Shown here: one piece after another, positions 50,489 to 61,506 of the stretch
Numbering within the stretch: position 1 is the stretch's first letter
Layout of the letters: every line of letters begins with the position of its first letter
Assembly (NCBI GenBank): GCA_002786025.1
Contig: NHNW01000002.1
Location: 992,001 to 1,056,000, forward strand
Source of the DNA: Zasmidium citrigriseum
Taxonomy: Eukaryota > Ascomycota > Dothideomycetes > Mycosphaerellales > Mycosphaerellaceae
Direction of reading: 5' to 3'
DNA: 64,000 nucleotides
The notes under the pieces: model-generated
The model's input: the letters and a program-made list of their open reading frames with translations, nothing else
Databases searched by the model: none
Told to the model about the DNA's origin: nothing
Position numbers and translations under genes: made by a program

Positions 50489-51838
50489 GTCGACTTGTCG
50501 AAGGATAGTGTGATTACCTATCAGGTCAAGTTAGAAGTGATGGTTGTTGATTGATGAGACAGAACGAACTGGATGAGTCGAAGTGTTCAGATGGTGTCCG
50601 ACCGTCAAGTTCCGACGAGGCCTGAAGCTCGTGAAGAGTCAGATAGGTGCCTGTGATTGTCGGCACAATAGTTGCCAGGCAGAGCTTGTGATGTTCGCAA
50701 CGGTCTGTGCTCGAATAGGCCGGATGCAAGCGAGACGATGGTCTGAAACCGGTCAATGGTGTTGGAAAGAAAGTGTGTCACCGACCGGCGACCAACTTCG
50801 TTGTGTCAGCGACTGGACGATACCAAAGCGTTTCAAGGCGCATACCTGTGTTGATCCGGCTCGTGATGGTTGGGGAACCGCTGCGAATGGGTTGTTGGTT
50901 GACGGCCAGGCGTACTGCAAGTCAGTGCTTGAACAAGTGTCAATGAAAGGTCGAAGAAATGTTGTTGAAGGTGGATGTAAGAGATATGGAGCAGAGCAAT
51001 TGTTGAAGCTCTTATGTACTCGACGGACACGGGACGGCACATGCCTTCGCGGGAGAAGTGAGAGGTCTGTGCGCCACGCTAGCTTGCCTGTCTTGTGACT
51101 GATGATGGCTTGGGTGACCGTCTCGAGTAAGTGTCCTTCCATAGGAGGAATTCCTGCAACGTAGACGTGATCCAGACTGAGCCGCCGGCCGACACTTCAG
51201 TTCGGTCCCTGCGGAGGTCGCAGCCTGTACCAATCACGCTGGTGAAAGGCCATCTCCCGCATCTTGTACCGTCCATACCAACGCACCACGAACGCCCCAA
51301 GCCACGCAACAAGTCTTTGGTCGCGGCGGTCAGGATTAATTGTCTCGAATTATTGCAGTCGATACAGCTCAGTCGCCGTCTGAGCGTCTCTTGGGAACAT
51401 TTCTTTCAATCTGTCCCAGAATGTCCCTCAACGTGCATCTTTTATCTCCGCCGTCGTCATCTTCGAGAGGGATTTATAAATGAGAAGATTTTTTCTCTTG
51501 GCCGAGTGTATTTCAACATAAGTTGATGAGTAGTACATAGCAAGATATCAACAAGTAAGTAGTTTAGGATGATGGTCAACTTCAAAGGAAAGAAGTGCGG
51601 TCGATATCGTCGCCGGACTAGCTTTACGCTAGCGACGCAGGGACTTGGCAAGCGTCATTGTCCATCCGAGCCGAGCTCAAGTCGCGTGTGCTGGAGAAGT
51701 GGTCGAGGGGACACTTTCTTTCACGCACAACGACTCGCATGCTCGCCATTTGCTCTTACTTCGAAATCTTCGCAATGATATACAGACTCCTCCCCTCGCA
51801 GTCTGTCAATCACAGTCTTCAAAGATAGCCCAGATACG
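50489..51838. other. long intergenic region, no confident gene
   Basis: 1.35 kb between divergent genes. ORFs on both strands (for example 50583-51098 +, 50753-51142 -) have no recognisable features. Probably promoters and long 5' leaders; the minus-strand gene has a GTAATC donor-like site just upstream of its ATG. Confidence 0.4.
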
Positions 51839-52519
51839 ATGCCGCCAGCCAAATCCCTCGACGCGAAAGCCGACGCAGCCACGGTACGAGAACGACAAAT
51901 TGCTGCGGCAGCACACGCGAGGAGCAAGAAGAATGGAGGAGTAGCAGCTCAGCAGAATGGGAGTCATCTGAAAGAGCTTGCTTTGATTAGTACGGAGTCT
52001 GGGCAAGTCGTGCAACCTGGTCAAGGAGCAGGAGTAAGTGCAGGCTTCACAGCAGGAGGTCAAGCCATTGCTAATACATCCTACCTCAGATGGAATGGAA
52101 CAAGGCATCGATACAACTCCTCAACACATACCGAGTCGCCCATAACCTCTCGACGCCCGCAGCCTTCACCTCCCCTTTACGCCAGGCTCTGCTCACGAAT
52201 CCTGGGATTGGCCGCCAATCTCCGACCATGGCCCGGAGAAGAGACAAGAGGCGGGTCTCGAAAGATCAAGTGGCATTGTCCGTCAGGAAGAACTTCAACG
52301 GCGCTGCTGTGAATGAGATCGATGTTTTGAGTGAGTTGATATACAGGGTTAAACACAAAGGTGAGACCTTCCGGCAGAGGCGCAACCTGGATGAGCTGCT
52401 TTGTCGGTCATTCGAGAGTTCTACAACGCCACATCGCATGGGCAAGAGTGCTAATACATCGCTTAGACAAAACCTTCCGCATGCGTTCGGCGCCCAGTAC
52501 TGCGAAGAAGCAGTCATAA
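51839..52519 (+). CDS. SAP30-like histone deacetylase complex subunit (Sin3-binding domain)
   Basis: Exons 51839-52033, 52090-52360 and 52467-52519 give 172 residues. The second intron is 106 nt, long for this window, with a GCTAAT branch site near its 3' end. The N-terminus MPPAKSLDAKADAATVRERQ and basic, Gln-rich linker are usual for fungal SAP30. The conserved domain follows: MEWNKASIQLLNTYRVAHNL, IGRQSPTMARRRDKRRVSKD, VRKNFNGAAVNEIDVLSELI and, after the last intron, DKTFRMRSAP. Known SAP30 proteins bridge Sin3 to the Rpd3-type deacetylase for transcriptional repression. The exon-3 end (TAKKQS) is short, so the intron call decides whether the conserved KTFRMR segment is included. Confidence 0.87.
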
Positions 52520-53036
52520 TCCTCGAACTTGACGACGGCAGCACGCGGTGCTTCAATACCAGCGATGAACCCCTTTATTTTTGATTAATCACTTGAAGAG
52601 CTATGAGAAACAGAATTGGACATATGGGAAAACGGCGTTGAGGTCTGCGGATGGTAGGAGCATGACCATGATTAAAAGGAGAGCCATACTCTTCACTCAC
52701 CGGGCGTTATCGATACTGGGTGGGACTGCAATTCGGTGCATTGGCGGAGGCGTTCTGGGATGGGGTGTCGATAGACGCAGTGGAATAGGAATCGATTTGT
52801 GTAGATTCACGATCACACATCGAAGGTCTCGTGTTTCCTGTCAATGTTCAAGCAAAGAAGCAGTTCGATTTCGTCGAGAACATTCTCCTCATGATCGGCA
52901 AAAGCTCGGTCAAATTTTCCGACTTCGTCCTTCGTCGAATCCCATCTCGTGTTTTATTATTCTTCATTGAATTCTCACCATCAACACACAACAACCTCAC
53001 ACCGCATCGAGGCCAACACATTCTTTAATCCTCGCG
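52520..53036. other. intergenic
   Basis: About 520 bases, 3' end of the SAP30-like gene and promoter of MDJ1. Nothing distinctive. Confidence 0.45.
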
Positions 53037-54671
53037 ATGAGCTTAACATCGCCCGCCCTCATACCCAAGGCGGCAACGCCTTTGCGCCTCCTCGCAGCGA
53101 CTCGACCAACGCATCGATACCAACAAGACCGGCAACAAACATGCGCTTACCATCACCGCACCTTTTCAAACTCCTCTCACCATCGCCCGCGATTACAAAC
53201 ACAAACCCACACGAACCATGAACGGATACGAAACTTCCACGCCTCGCCGACGTCCCTCGCAACGAAAGACCCTTACAAAGCCCTCGGTGTGGATAAGAGC
53301 GCATCGGCGGGCGAGATCAAGAAGGCGTATTATGGCATGGCGAAGAAGTATCATCCGGATACGAATAAAGATCCTAAAGCCAAGGAGAAGTTTGCCGAGG
53401 CGCAAAGTGCGTATGAGATTTTAAGCGATTCGAAGAAGAAGGAGATGTATGATCAGTATGGCTCGGCGGCGTTTGATCAGTCTGGAGGGTTTGATCCCTC
53501 TGGTGCTGGAGCGGGGCCTGGTGGGAATCCTTTCGCCGGAGGAGGGTTTGGGGGTTTCGGTGGAGCGGGAGGGTTTGGCGCGGAGTTCAATTTCGAGGAT
53601 CTGTTTTCTGCGTTTGGGGGTGGTGGGGCGCGGAGGGCGAGGAGAGGGGGCCCGTTCCAGGAGGAGGTTATGGTGGGGGAGAATATTGAGGTGCAGACGA
53701 ATATCAGTTTTATGGATGCTGCGAAGGGCGTACAGAAGGATATTGTCATTACGCCGCAGGTGCAGTGTAAGACGTGTAGTGGAAGTGGGTTGAAGAAGGG
53801 GGCGAGCAGGACGGCGTGTAAGAGCTGCGATGGGACGGGGACGAGGGTGCATTTCATGCAGGGTGGTTTTCAGATGGCGAGTACGTGTGGTACATGTGGG
53901 GGAACTGGACAGCAGGTGCCGAAGGGGAGTGAGTGTGGGACTTGTCGAGGGAATGGCGCTGTGAGGGAGAAGAGGACTGTTACGGTGGATATTCCTGGTG
54001 GTGTTGAGGATGGGATGCGGTTGCGGGTTATGGGTGAGGGAGATTATCCGGCTACTGGAACTGCTGCGAACCCGAATGCCGCCACGCAGAAGGGAGATCT
54101 GTATGTCTTCATACGTGTGGCTCCGGACTCGAAGTTCTCGCGGAATGGATCGGATATCCTCTATACTGCCAGTATACCTCTGACGACTGCCGTGCTTGGA
54201 GGCGAGATCGTTGTGCCGACTTTGGATGGAGAAGTAAAAGTCAGAGTTGCTACTGGAACCGGAACTGGCGACAAGATCACTATGCCTGGCATGGGTATGA
54301 AGAAGCTGAGCTCGCGTCGTGGGAACAATGGAGACCTGCGGGTGGAATTCAAGGTCCAGATGCCGAAATACTTGTCAGTCAACCAGCGGACGATCCTGGA
54401 AATGCTAGCAGACGAGATGGGCGACAAGTCTGCCAAGCGGATCATGAACTTGAACAACCTCAAGCATGATCCATCGAAATCGAACAGCACTTACTCGTCT
54501 CCTGATGGCAAGGCCGAAGATCACAAGAACGAAGGCTTCCTGAAGAACTTGTGGCACAACATCTCCGGCCAACACGACGATATCAATAACCAGGACGGCA
54601 AGCAACAACCAAAGAACAACGAACAGCAGGACGATGAGCCGAAGAAGGCATCTGGATCTGGCTCCGGTTGA
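53037..54671 (+). CDS. mdj1: mitochondrial DnaJ/Hsp40 co-chaperone MDJ1
   Basis: A single exon of 544 residues. The first 70 residues are Arg/Ser/His rich and nearly free of acidic residues, a mitochondrial targeting sequence. The J domain starts at DPYKALGV (about 78), with the HPD triad at 106-108. A Gly/Phe-rich linker ([16 protein letters not shown]) follows. The zinc-finger region then has four CxxCxGxG-type repeats: [24 protein letters not shown] and CGTCRGNG. Next come the substrate-binding beta domains ([22 protein letters not shown]), and the tail is Lys/Asn/Gln rich. This is a type I Hsp40 that stimulates matrix Hsp70 (Ssc1) in folding and mtDNA maintenance. The coding strand is G-rich in its first half. 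Confidence 0.96.
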   Translation: MSLTSPALIPKAATPLRLLAATRPTHRYQQDRQQTCAYHHRTFSNSSHHRPRLQTQTHTNHERIRNFHASPTSLATKDPYKALGVDKSASAGEIKKAYYGMAKKYHPDTNKDPKAKEKFAEAQSAYEILSDSKKKEMYDQYGSAAFDQSGGFDPSGAGAGPGGNPFAGGGFGGFGGAGGFGAEFNFEDLFSAFGGGGARRARRGGPFQEEVMVGENIEVQTNISFMDAAKGVQKDIVITPQVQCKTCSGSGLKKGASRTACKSCDGTGTRVHFMQGGFQMASTCGTCGGTGQQVPKGSECGTCRGNGAVREKRTVTVDIPGGVEDGMRLRVMGEGDYPATGTAANPNAATQKGDLYVFIRVAPDSKFSRNGSDILYTASIPLTTAVLGGEIVVPTLDGEVKVRVATGTGTGDKITMPGMGMKKLSSRRGNNGDLRVEFKVQMPKYLSVNQRTILEMLADEMGDKSAKRIMNLNNLKHDPSKSNSTYSSPDGKAEDHKNEGFLKNLWHNISGQHDDINNQDGKQQPKNNEQQDDEPKKASGSGSG

Positions 54672-55606
54672 GCTGTTCAAAACGTGTACAGAATGGAGTT
54701 TGTGTGGGATATTTGCTTGCATTTGACGGCGTTTCGAATGACTGCAACGGCTGTCTGTGCTCACGAGCACGACCAGTGGGTGAGGGGTGATTGTATAAAG
54801 TGTGTACAGTAAAGTATAGCGTGGTTCGTCTATGACCAGACAATCTCGACTCAGGCCTTAGAAGCGCCCAAAAGATGGTTCTTACCAATGTACCTTAGCA
54901 ATGCTTGCCTGCTTCATTGATTGCTCTTTCTTCATCTGACTGTATCGTCGGCGTCTACGATATATCCCGCAAAGCATGCTGTAGGTGATGGTATCGCGCT
55001 TAGAGGCGCTTGCTATAGGCGCAAGCGCCCACGTCGTCTCTGCGAGGTGACTGGCTGGGCAATGGACGGTCTGGTGCTAGCACATGACCTTCGCGCTGGG
55101 AAGAGCTCAGCCTCTGGCGCGTCGGTGTGATTGATTTGCCTTGGATGACGGAGGTGTGTATTCGTAGATGCATGTGGAAGACAGAGGTGGGATTTATGTG
55201 TAGGCGGTCGCAGCCCAGCGGGCGGATCAAGTCAGACGTCAGGCCCCGATTTCCATGTCCCTCGCCGTACCTGACATCCACTCTGCATAAACCCACCATA
55301 CATACCCGAATTCTGGGCAGCTGTACGACGGACCAGCAAACCACGAGATTGATAATTGAATCGGAAGAGAACTTGATTGTTGTTTGGGACGAGCGAGTTG
55401 GGAGAGCGAAGAAGACATCCATCTGATCATTTGCTGGCGCCTTGCCTCGTGATTCCTATGGCTGAGGTGTAAAGAGCAAGGATATCGTGACAACACACCC
55501 GCCGGCCCGGCAGATACGCAAGTCGACCACCTCCAGATACACCCCGCTGCGAGCGTCCATGTTGCCCATCCGCCCCGGGCTGAGTCGCCAGCTCTCCGCC
55601 CAAGCC
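54672..55606. other. intergenic, promoter of BRO1
   Basis: About 930 bases with no gene. A perfect 9-bp stem (GGCGCTTGC at 55005-55013 with GCAAGCGCC at 55021-55029, 7-base loop) is present. The BRO1 frame is open back to 55487. Confidence 0.45.
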
Positions 55607-58579
55607 ATGCAGGTCCCCATGATCTCGAGTCCGCTCAAGCAGACCAACGAAATCGACTGGGTCCAGCCCATCAAGCACCACATCCGCACCGCCTACGGCG
55701 ACGACCCCGAGCGCTACAATGACGAGTGCGCCCAGCTCAACCGCCTACGCCAGGACATGCGAGGCGCTGGTAAGGACAGCGCCGCGGGACGGGACCTGCT
55801 GTATCGGTACTACGGCCAACTCGAGCTCCTCGACCTGCGATTCCCGGTGGACGAGAACCATATCAAGATCAGTTTCACGTGGTTCGATGCTTTTACGCAT
55901 AAACCCACGAGCCAGTATTCGCTGGCGTATGAGAAGGCGAGCATTATCTTCAATATCTCGGCGGTGTTGAGCTGTCATGCGGCGAACCAGAATCGGCATG
56001 AGGATACTGGGTTGAAGACGGCGTATCACTCGTTCCAGGCGAGTGCGGGCATGTTCACGTATATCAATGAGAACTTTCTGCATGCTCCTTCGACGGATCT
56101 GAGTCGGGAGACGGTCAAGACGTTGATCAACATCATGCTGGCGCAGGGGCAGGAGGTGTTCATTGAGAAGCAGGTCGTGGATAAGAAGAAGCCGGGGTTG
56201 ATTGCGAAGTTGGCGGCGCAGGCGGCGTATCTCTATGCTCAGGCGGTCGATGGCGTGCAGGAGAATGTTTCGAGAGCGGTGTTTGAGCGGGTGTGGCTGC
56301 TTTTCACTCAGATCAAGCAACATCATATGGCGAGCGTGGCTCAGTACTACCAGGCCGTGGCGGACTACGAGGCGAACAAGTACGGCGAGGCGATTAGTCG
56401 ATTACAAGCAGCGGCGAATGCCAGCAAAGAAGCCAGCAGGGTTGCGAATGCGTTCCCGGGCAGTGTGCCGTCTAACAGTAACCTCAGCTCGGAGACTGGT
56501 CAGATCCTGGTGGATATGACGAAGAAGCAGACGGCGTCGATACAGGAATTGCTGGCCGAGTACAACCGCGACAACGACATGATCTACCACCAGCCGGTAC
56601 CTTCTGAGACTAATCTTCCCAGCATACCGAAGCTGCCTGCGGCCAAAGCGATCCCGGTTAGTGAGCTCTATCAGGGTCAGGACATCCAGAGGATCATTGG
56701 ACCGGACATCTTCCAGCGGATTGTGCCCATGTCGGTCACTGAGAGCGCGAGTCTGTACGACGAAGAGAAGGCCAAGATGGTGCGGGCTGAGGCTGAGCGG
56801 GTAGAGACTGCTGATGATGAGCTTGCCACATCGTTAGACTACCTCAAGCTACCGGGTAGTCTGAACATTCTCAAGGGTGCCGTCGATCAGGACTCAATGA
56901 GCGTGGACGAGGACTTCCGAAATTGGTGCGCCGAGCTGGCAGGTCACAGCCCGTTCGGGCCGGTTTTCGATCAACTACGAGACGACAAGCAGAACATCAT
57001 GTCCACTTTAGACAACAGCATGAAGCAACTGGACATGGAGGAGTCTGTGTGCGAGAAGATGAGGAGCAAGTATGGACCGGAGTGGACACAGCAGCCATCA
57101 AGTCGATTGACACAGACCCTACGGACGGATGCCAGGAGTTATCGATCTGCTGTGGAAGAGGCTTCAACGAGTGATGCTCAGCTGTATAGCACTTTCAGGC
57201 AGTACGAATCGGATCTCGATGAGATGAGATCGGCTGGAGAGACTGATGAGGCGGATGTGCTGTATCAGCGGGCGATGATCAAGGCTGGTGCTGGCAAGAA
57301 GGGCGTGACGAGTCCTGGGGCTGCTGATGAGGGTAATCTGCTGGATGATGATTTTGCTGATGATAGTCGGCAAACGGTCGCTGAGCAGATTGAGCGGGTC
57401 GAAGCTTTGTTGAGCAAGCTGCAGTTGGTGAAGAGAGAACGTGCTGGTGTTCTCAAGGATCTTAAGGAGAAGGTTGGTTTAGCCATGATCAGTCCATGCT
57501 GCTGATGCTGACGATTTGACCTGCAGATCCACAACGACGACATCAGCAACGTCCTCATCCTCAACAAGAAAGCTATTACCAACCAGGAGAACCAGCTGTT
57601 CAAGTCGGAACTTGAGAAGTTCAGGCCGTATCAGAACCGGATCCTCCAGGCCGTCCATAAGCAACAGTCTCTTATGAAGGAGCTTACACGGACGTACAGT
57701 GAGCTTCTGCAAGACAAGCGAGTGCGAGGCGAGCAGAACAAATACGAGGCTTTCTCAAGACAGCGGAATTCTGTCCTGAGCAAGTACCGCAAAGTCTACC
57801 AGGCCTACAAAGATCTGCAAGCTGGATTGTCACGAGCTCAGCAGTTTTACGACGAGATGAAGGAAACCGTCGACAGTTTGAAAAAGAACGTTGACTCCTT
57901 TGTTGAGAACCGGAGATCAGAAGGAGGGCAGCTTCTCAGCGCCATCGAAGCCGCAAAGGGCAGCGGTGCCGATCGCGAGCAGGCGAGACTGAAAGAGCTC
58001 ATGGAGCGGATGAGTGTCAGTCCGACAAGTGGGCCTGCAGGACACTCGCCTGCACCCAGCTTCGGTGACCAGCGCAACTCAGGACAGCGACCCGCACCCA
58101 TCCAGTCCCAAGCAAGCTATGGTTCACAACCTACCTACAACCCCGCGACCAGCCCCCCAATCACCCCTCGATACCCACCAAACGGCGGCATGCAATCACC
58201 AGCTCCCTACCCAACCTATCAACACCAGCAACCCCCAAGCAATCAATACAACCCGACCTCCTACGGCGCGATCTCCCCGCCCGCACACCAGCAATACTTC
58301 TCCCCGCCTCCAAACCAGCAATACAACACCTACCAGCAACCCGCCACGACGCAGTACGGCCAGCAGCAGCAGCATTACGGCGGGCAGAACGTTCCTCCCG
58401 GCTGGCAACCTCCTCCACCACCTCCCGGTCCACCACCGAGCCAGGACTACAGTGCCATGCAGGCGAGTCAGTATCCTGCGGGTGCGGGTGGGTATGCGCA
58501 GGATCCGCGGCGGAATGGACAGACACAGCAGGCGAGCGGCGGTGGGGATCCTTGGGCGGGGTTGAGTGCGTGGAAATGA
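55607..58579 (+). CDS. bro1: ESCRT-associated BRO1-domain protein (BRO1/ALIX homologue)
   Basis: Exons 55607-57472 and 57527-58579, with a 54-nt intron, give 972 residues. The start MQVPMISSPLKQTNEIDWVQP is typical; an in-frame extension to 55487 has no similarity. The BRO1 domain occupies about residues 5-390 (YGDDPERYNDEC, YRYYGQLELLDLRFP, FTWFDAF, YEKASIIFNISAVLS, QAQEVFIEK-like). A V-shaped coiled-coil region follows to about residue 770 (LLAEYNRDNDMIYHQPVP, EQIERVEALLSKLQLVKRER). The last 200 residues are Pro/Gln/Tyr rich with PPPPPPGPPP and end DPWAGLSAWK. BRO1 links ESCRT-III to deubiquitination at endosomes and, in fungi, also acts in PalA-type pH signalling; this one matches BRO1 by its long Pro-rich tail, with PalA the alternative. 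Confidence 0.92.
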
Positions 58580-59840
58580 GTGGGAAGCAGAGAACCCAAT
58601 GGCGGCGTAGGTGTGTTGTGAGAGTAGGCCGAGCCTGCTCATTCTTGTTCAAAATCGCATGGCGAGGTGTTTGTTTTGCAGAAAGAGCCGGGTACAGAAG
58701 TTTTCTTGTCATGTGCATATGAAGGGTATGGATAGCCTGTCTGAGTGGGATGCATTGATGGGACATGAGTATGATTATGCGTGCATGAGGTTAGGGTAGC
58801 GTTTTCGAATTTGAAGGATGTTGTGGTTTTAGTAGCTCTTCTTTTGAGCTTGAAAGGGTGAGCATGTGACAGCCTTGGCGTTGAAGACGTGAGTGAATCA
58901 TGTGTTTGTGCCGCTTTCACTGGGTTTTGACGCTAACAATCTCGCAAGCATGTGATCTTCTTGGCACTTAGATTATAAGTGAATCTTGTGGCTGTCTCAC
59001 AATACTTTCGCAAGCATGTGATGGCCTTGGCACAAACACCGGCATAGTCATCCGCTACCGTAAATGCAGCAACATCCACGCCTAACTTTGACCACCCAAG
59101 CCCATTGCTAGGACATCTCGAAGCAGGCCACAACGAGCTCAAGAATGCCGACGGTCATGCCATCTTGAGCGGAACTGTTGTGAACACGCTGCTCCTCGAT
59201 ACAGGCCCGCCGAACATGGAGATGGGAAGCAGGGCGCTAGTAGCTCGCTCAACGGCGAAGAGACGCTTTAACTGGCATCTCAAGAACGCAGCGATATAAG
59301 CAGCATGCATGTAATAGTATGAGCGCCACAATGTGAGTGATTGCTAAATTTACGCTCTCTGAAAGTAATGCGACTGACAAGCATGTAGCACTCTTAGCAG
59401 TGCAATTGTGCGTGAATCCTGCAATTGTCTCGCTCTAAGGGGCGCTTTGAAGATAGCGCTTCGAGAAGTAAAGTGAAGCGAGAGACAAGCATGTGATAGC
59501 CTTGGCATTGTGGTGGTGAGCGTATCGCTCCTCTATCCCGCTTGAGATGCGCTCTAGGACTGATACATGGAAGTTTGTGTAGACAGATAGAGGCTCTTGG
59601 ATGTGGGTCTGCCTTGTATGATGTTGACTTGGTGTGAGGTTGCTGGCCCTCATTTGACCAACTTTCCGGCCCTGGGTGGTCGTTGCCGACATCCCTGGGC
59701 CAGTCCATCTCCCCATAGCATCGAGTCCTTTGCTGCTCTCAGCACAGCTTCCGTGACCATAGACCCCCATTCAATCTCGGAAATCCATCCTCAATGCTGA
59801 CCGCAAATCAGCTCAACCGCGAAGTCTCCTCGGAGGCACC
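58580..59840. other. intergenic with degenerate spaced-motif repeats
   Basis: 1.26 kb without a supported gene. ORFs such as 59394-59708 (-) and 59435-59770 (-) fall across the repeat array and have no protein features. The array is listed separately. Confidence 0.5.
58861..59530 (+). repeat. degenerate repeat array, units with AGCATGTGA and GTGAATC boxes
   Basis: AGCATGTGA or AGCATGTAG occurs at 58861, 58947, 59013, 59380 and 59488. It is mostly followed after two bases by CCTTGGC or a variant. In three copies GTGAATC follows at exactly +32 (58893, 58979, 59412). TGTCTC follows at +46/47 in two (58994, 59426). Spacings between units are 86, 66, 367 and 108 bases. The repeat is non-coding as far as I can see. 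Confidence 0.75.
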
Positions 59841-60518
59841 CTATCCCTCCTCCTTCGCAGTGAAGCCCAGCACCTTGACCTCCTTTCCCTTGAAGTTGTG
59901 GGCGAGCACATTCGCCAGCATGGCCAGCGTAGAAGCCGCGTACTCGAGCAACTCCTGCTTCCACGCCACCAGTTCCTCTCCCTCCAAGTCGAGCGGGCCC
60001 AGGGGGTAATCGCCGGCCACGTGGAACTTGAGGTTCGTGGGCTCGTCGAGGAAGCACAGCTTCAGCACCGTATCTGCAACACCGGGCGCCAGGGACTTGT
60101 TCACCAGCATGTCGAGGTGATAGCGAATCGCCCAGCGCCACTTCTCGATGACTGGGGCAGAGGATTCTGGACGCAGACGCTCGGTCATGCTACCCTCCCA
60201 GACTTTTGGCTTGATGGTCGAGGAGTCCTGCACGCCGAAATGCTTCTGTACAGTGAGACCGAGCTTGCGAAGAGCTTGGACGCCGTAATTCAGCATGGCG
60301 TCAGTGTATTCCGGGAGCATGAGACGGCGGGTGGTCTGCTTCGCCTCGACTACGCAGTGGACCAGGACCAGGCCGGCATTGCGGTTCTCGTGGACGTCGT
60401 CCGCTGGGATCATGAGCAATCCCTTGAACTGCCTGTGCAGTTCGCGGAGGACGTCGCGCTGGCGGTCGGTACGCGCGTAGAGGAAGCCCGGGGGCATGGT
60501 TGCGGCGAGGTCGACCAT
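59841..60518 (-). CDS. unknown protein, 225 aa, possibly conserved
   Basis: An open frame from the ATG at 60518 (MVDLAATMPPGFLYARTDRQ). The frame continues upstream to 60863, but that part reads as Ser/Arg/Leu leader-like sequence. Visible segments are VLRELHRQFKGLLMIPADDV, LVLVHCVVEAKQTTRRLMLP, KWRWAIRYHLDMLVNKSLAP, LKFHVAGDYPLGPLDLEGEE and STLAMLANVLAHNFKGKEVK. The composition is that of a folded soluble protein with no signal or membrane segments and about equal acidic and basic residues. I do not recognise the family. The antisense strand is also open over this stretch, but the amino-acid usage of this strand is far more protein-like. Confidence 0.7.
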   Translation of the reverse strand: MVDLAATMPPGFLYARTDRQRDVLRELHRQFKGLLMIPADDVHENRNAGLVLVHCVVEAKQTTRRLMLPEYTDAMLNYGVQALRKLGLTVQKHFGVQDSSTIKPKVWEGSMTERLRPESSAPVIEKWRWAIRYHLDMLVNKSLAPGVADTVLKLCFLDEPTNLKFHVAGDYPLGPLDLEGEELVAWKQELLEYAASTLAMLANVLAHNFKGKEVKVLGFTAKEEG

Positions 60519-61506
60519 GGTGGCTGGGGGAATGTCAGTACCGCTGCGGAAAGAAGGATAGGTAGTGTTTGCTTGCCGTTTGCTCCAGATCTTAATCGAA
60601 AGCAGGAAATGGGCGGGTCTCCGAACACAAGACAGAGACAGAGAACCAGGACGGGCTCCTCTCAAGCTGTGCGGTCGACGAGTCGCGAGAAATCGCAAGG
60701 ACGGTCGCAAGAGGGTTGGAGATGGAGTTGGGGGAAGCGAGTTCGAGCTTTTGACAAGGAGGAGGGACCAGCTGGTGGCGAGAGGCAGGCGCGAACACCA
60801 CCTCTTCTCTTGCCAGACCTCCAAACTTCTTGCCGCATCCTCACCAACACAACCGCTTAGCACTCACTTCATCGACCCCTCAAGGCATTCAACTAGCTCA
60901 AGCCATCTCCCTCCCAACCCTCAGTGGTCCTGACCATAACCTCAAAAGTCAACGAATAGGTTCGAGCCATCGTCAATTCGAGAGCCGTCCATCCAAGCCA
61001 TTTCTAGCGGAAAAGGGGCAGCAAGAGAGAGAAATACATGGGTCAAGCAACATCAGTATGTGCAGAAGGGCAAGAGATGGTTCGTACGTGGAGACTCCAC
61101 GGGGCGAGGCCGATGTCTTGGGAGTTCGCGAGGCCATGCTAGCCGTCTTTGGAACGAAAGTACGATGCTCTTGGCCTCATGCGATATCCCTGTCGCCCAT
61201 TGAAGTCCGGACCGCAAATGGAAGAGCAATACGTCGGCTACGCCATGGCATTCGTAAATCTTCCGTGCGCGGTCGCGTGATTGCAGTACGATTTACGACG
61301 TATTCCTAGCCCGGCCTTCTTCAGCCTTCGAAACCTCCAGGCTTCTCCTCACTTCTAGACCTCACTCTTCTTTTCAACTGCTCAGTCCATTTTCGAAAGA
61401 CGTTTGACTGACTTCTTGCATCACAACGACACACAAGCCTTCATTCAAAGGGGGTATATACACAGAAGCAAACAACTGCTCAAGCGGTGTGTTACATGCT
61501 GACATC
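60519..61506. other. intergenic
   Basis: About 1 kb. A 159-codon ORF on the + strand (60830-61309) shows no family features. No RNA gene recognised. Confidence 0.4.

Noticed and set aside
50583..51142. Overlapping ORFs on both strands upstream of the DUF6697-like gene
   Set aside because: No family features; the region is better explained as promoter and 5' leader.
59898..60860. 320-codon open frame on the + strand
   Set aside because: It is antisense to the 225-aa gene at 59841-60518 and has the composition of a mirrored frame (His/Gln/Glu-rich without hydrophobic-core patterning). The minus strand is more protein-like.
60950..61000. GGTTCGAGCC stretch resembling a tRNA T-arm
   Set aside because: No matching acceptor, D or anticodon arms were found around it.
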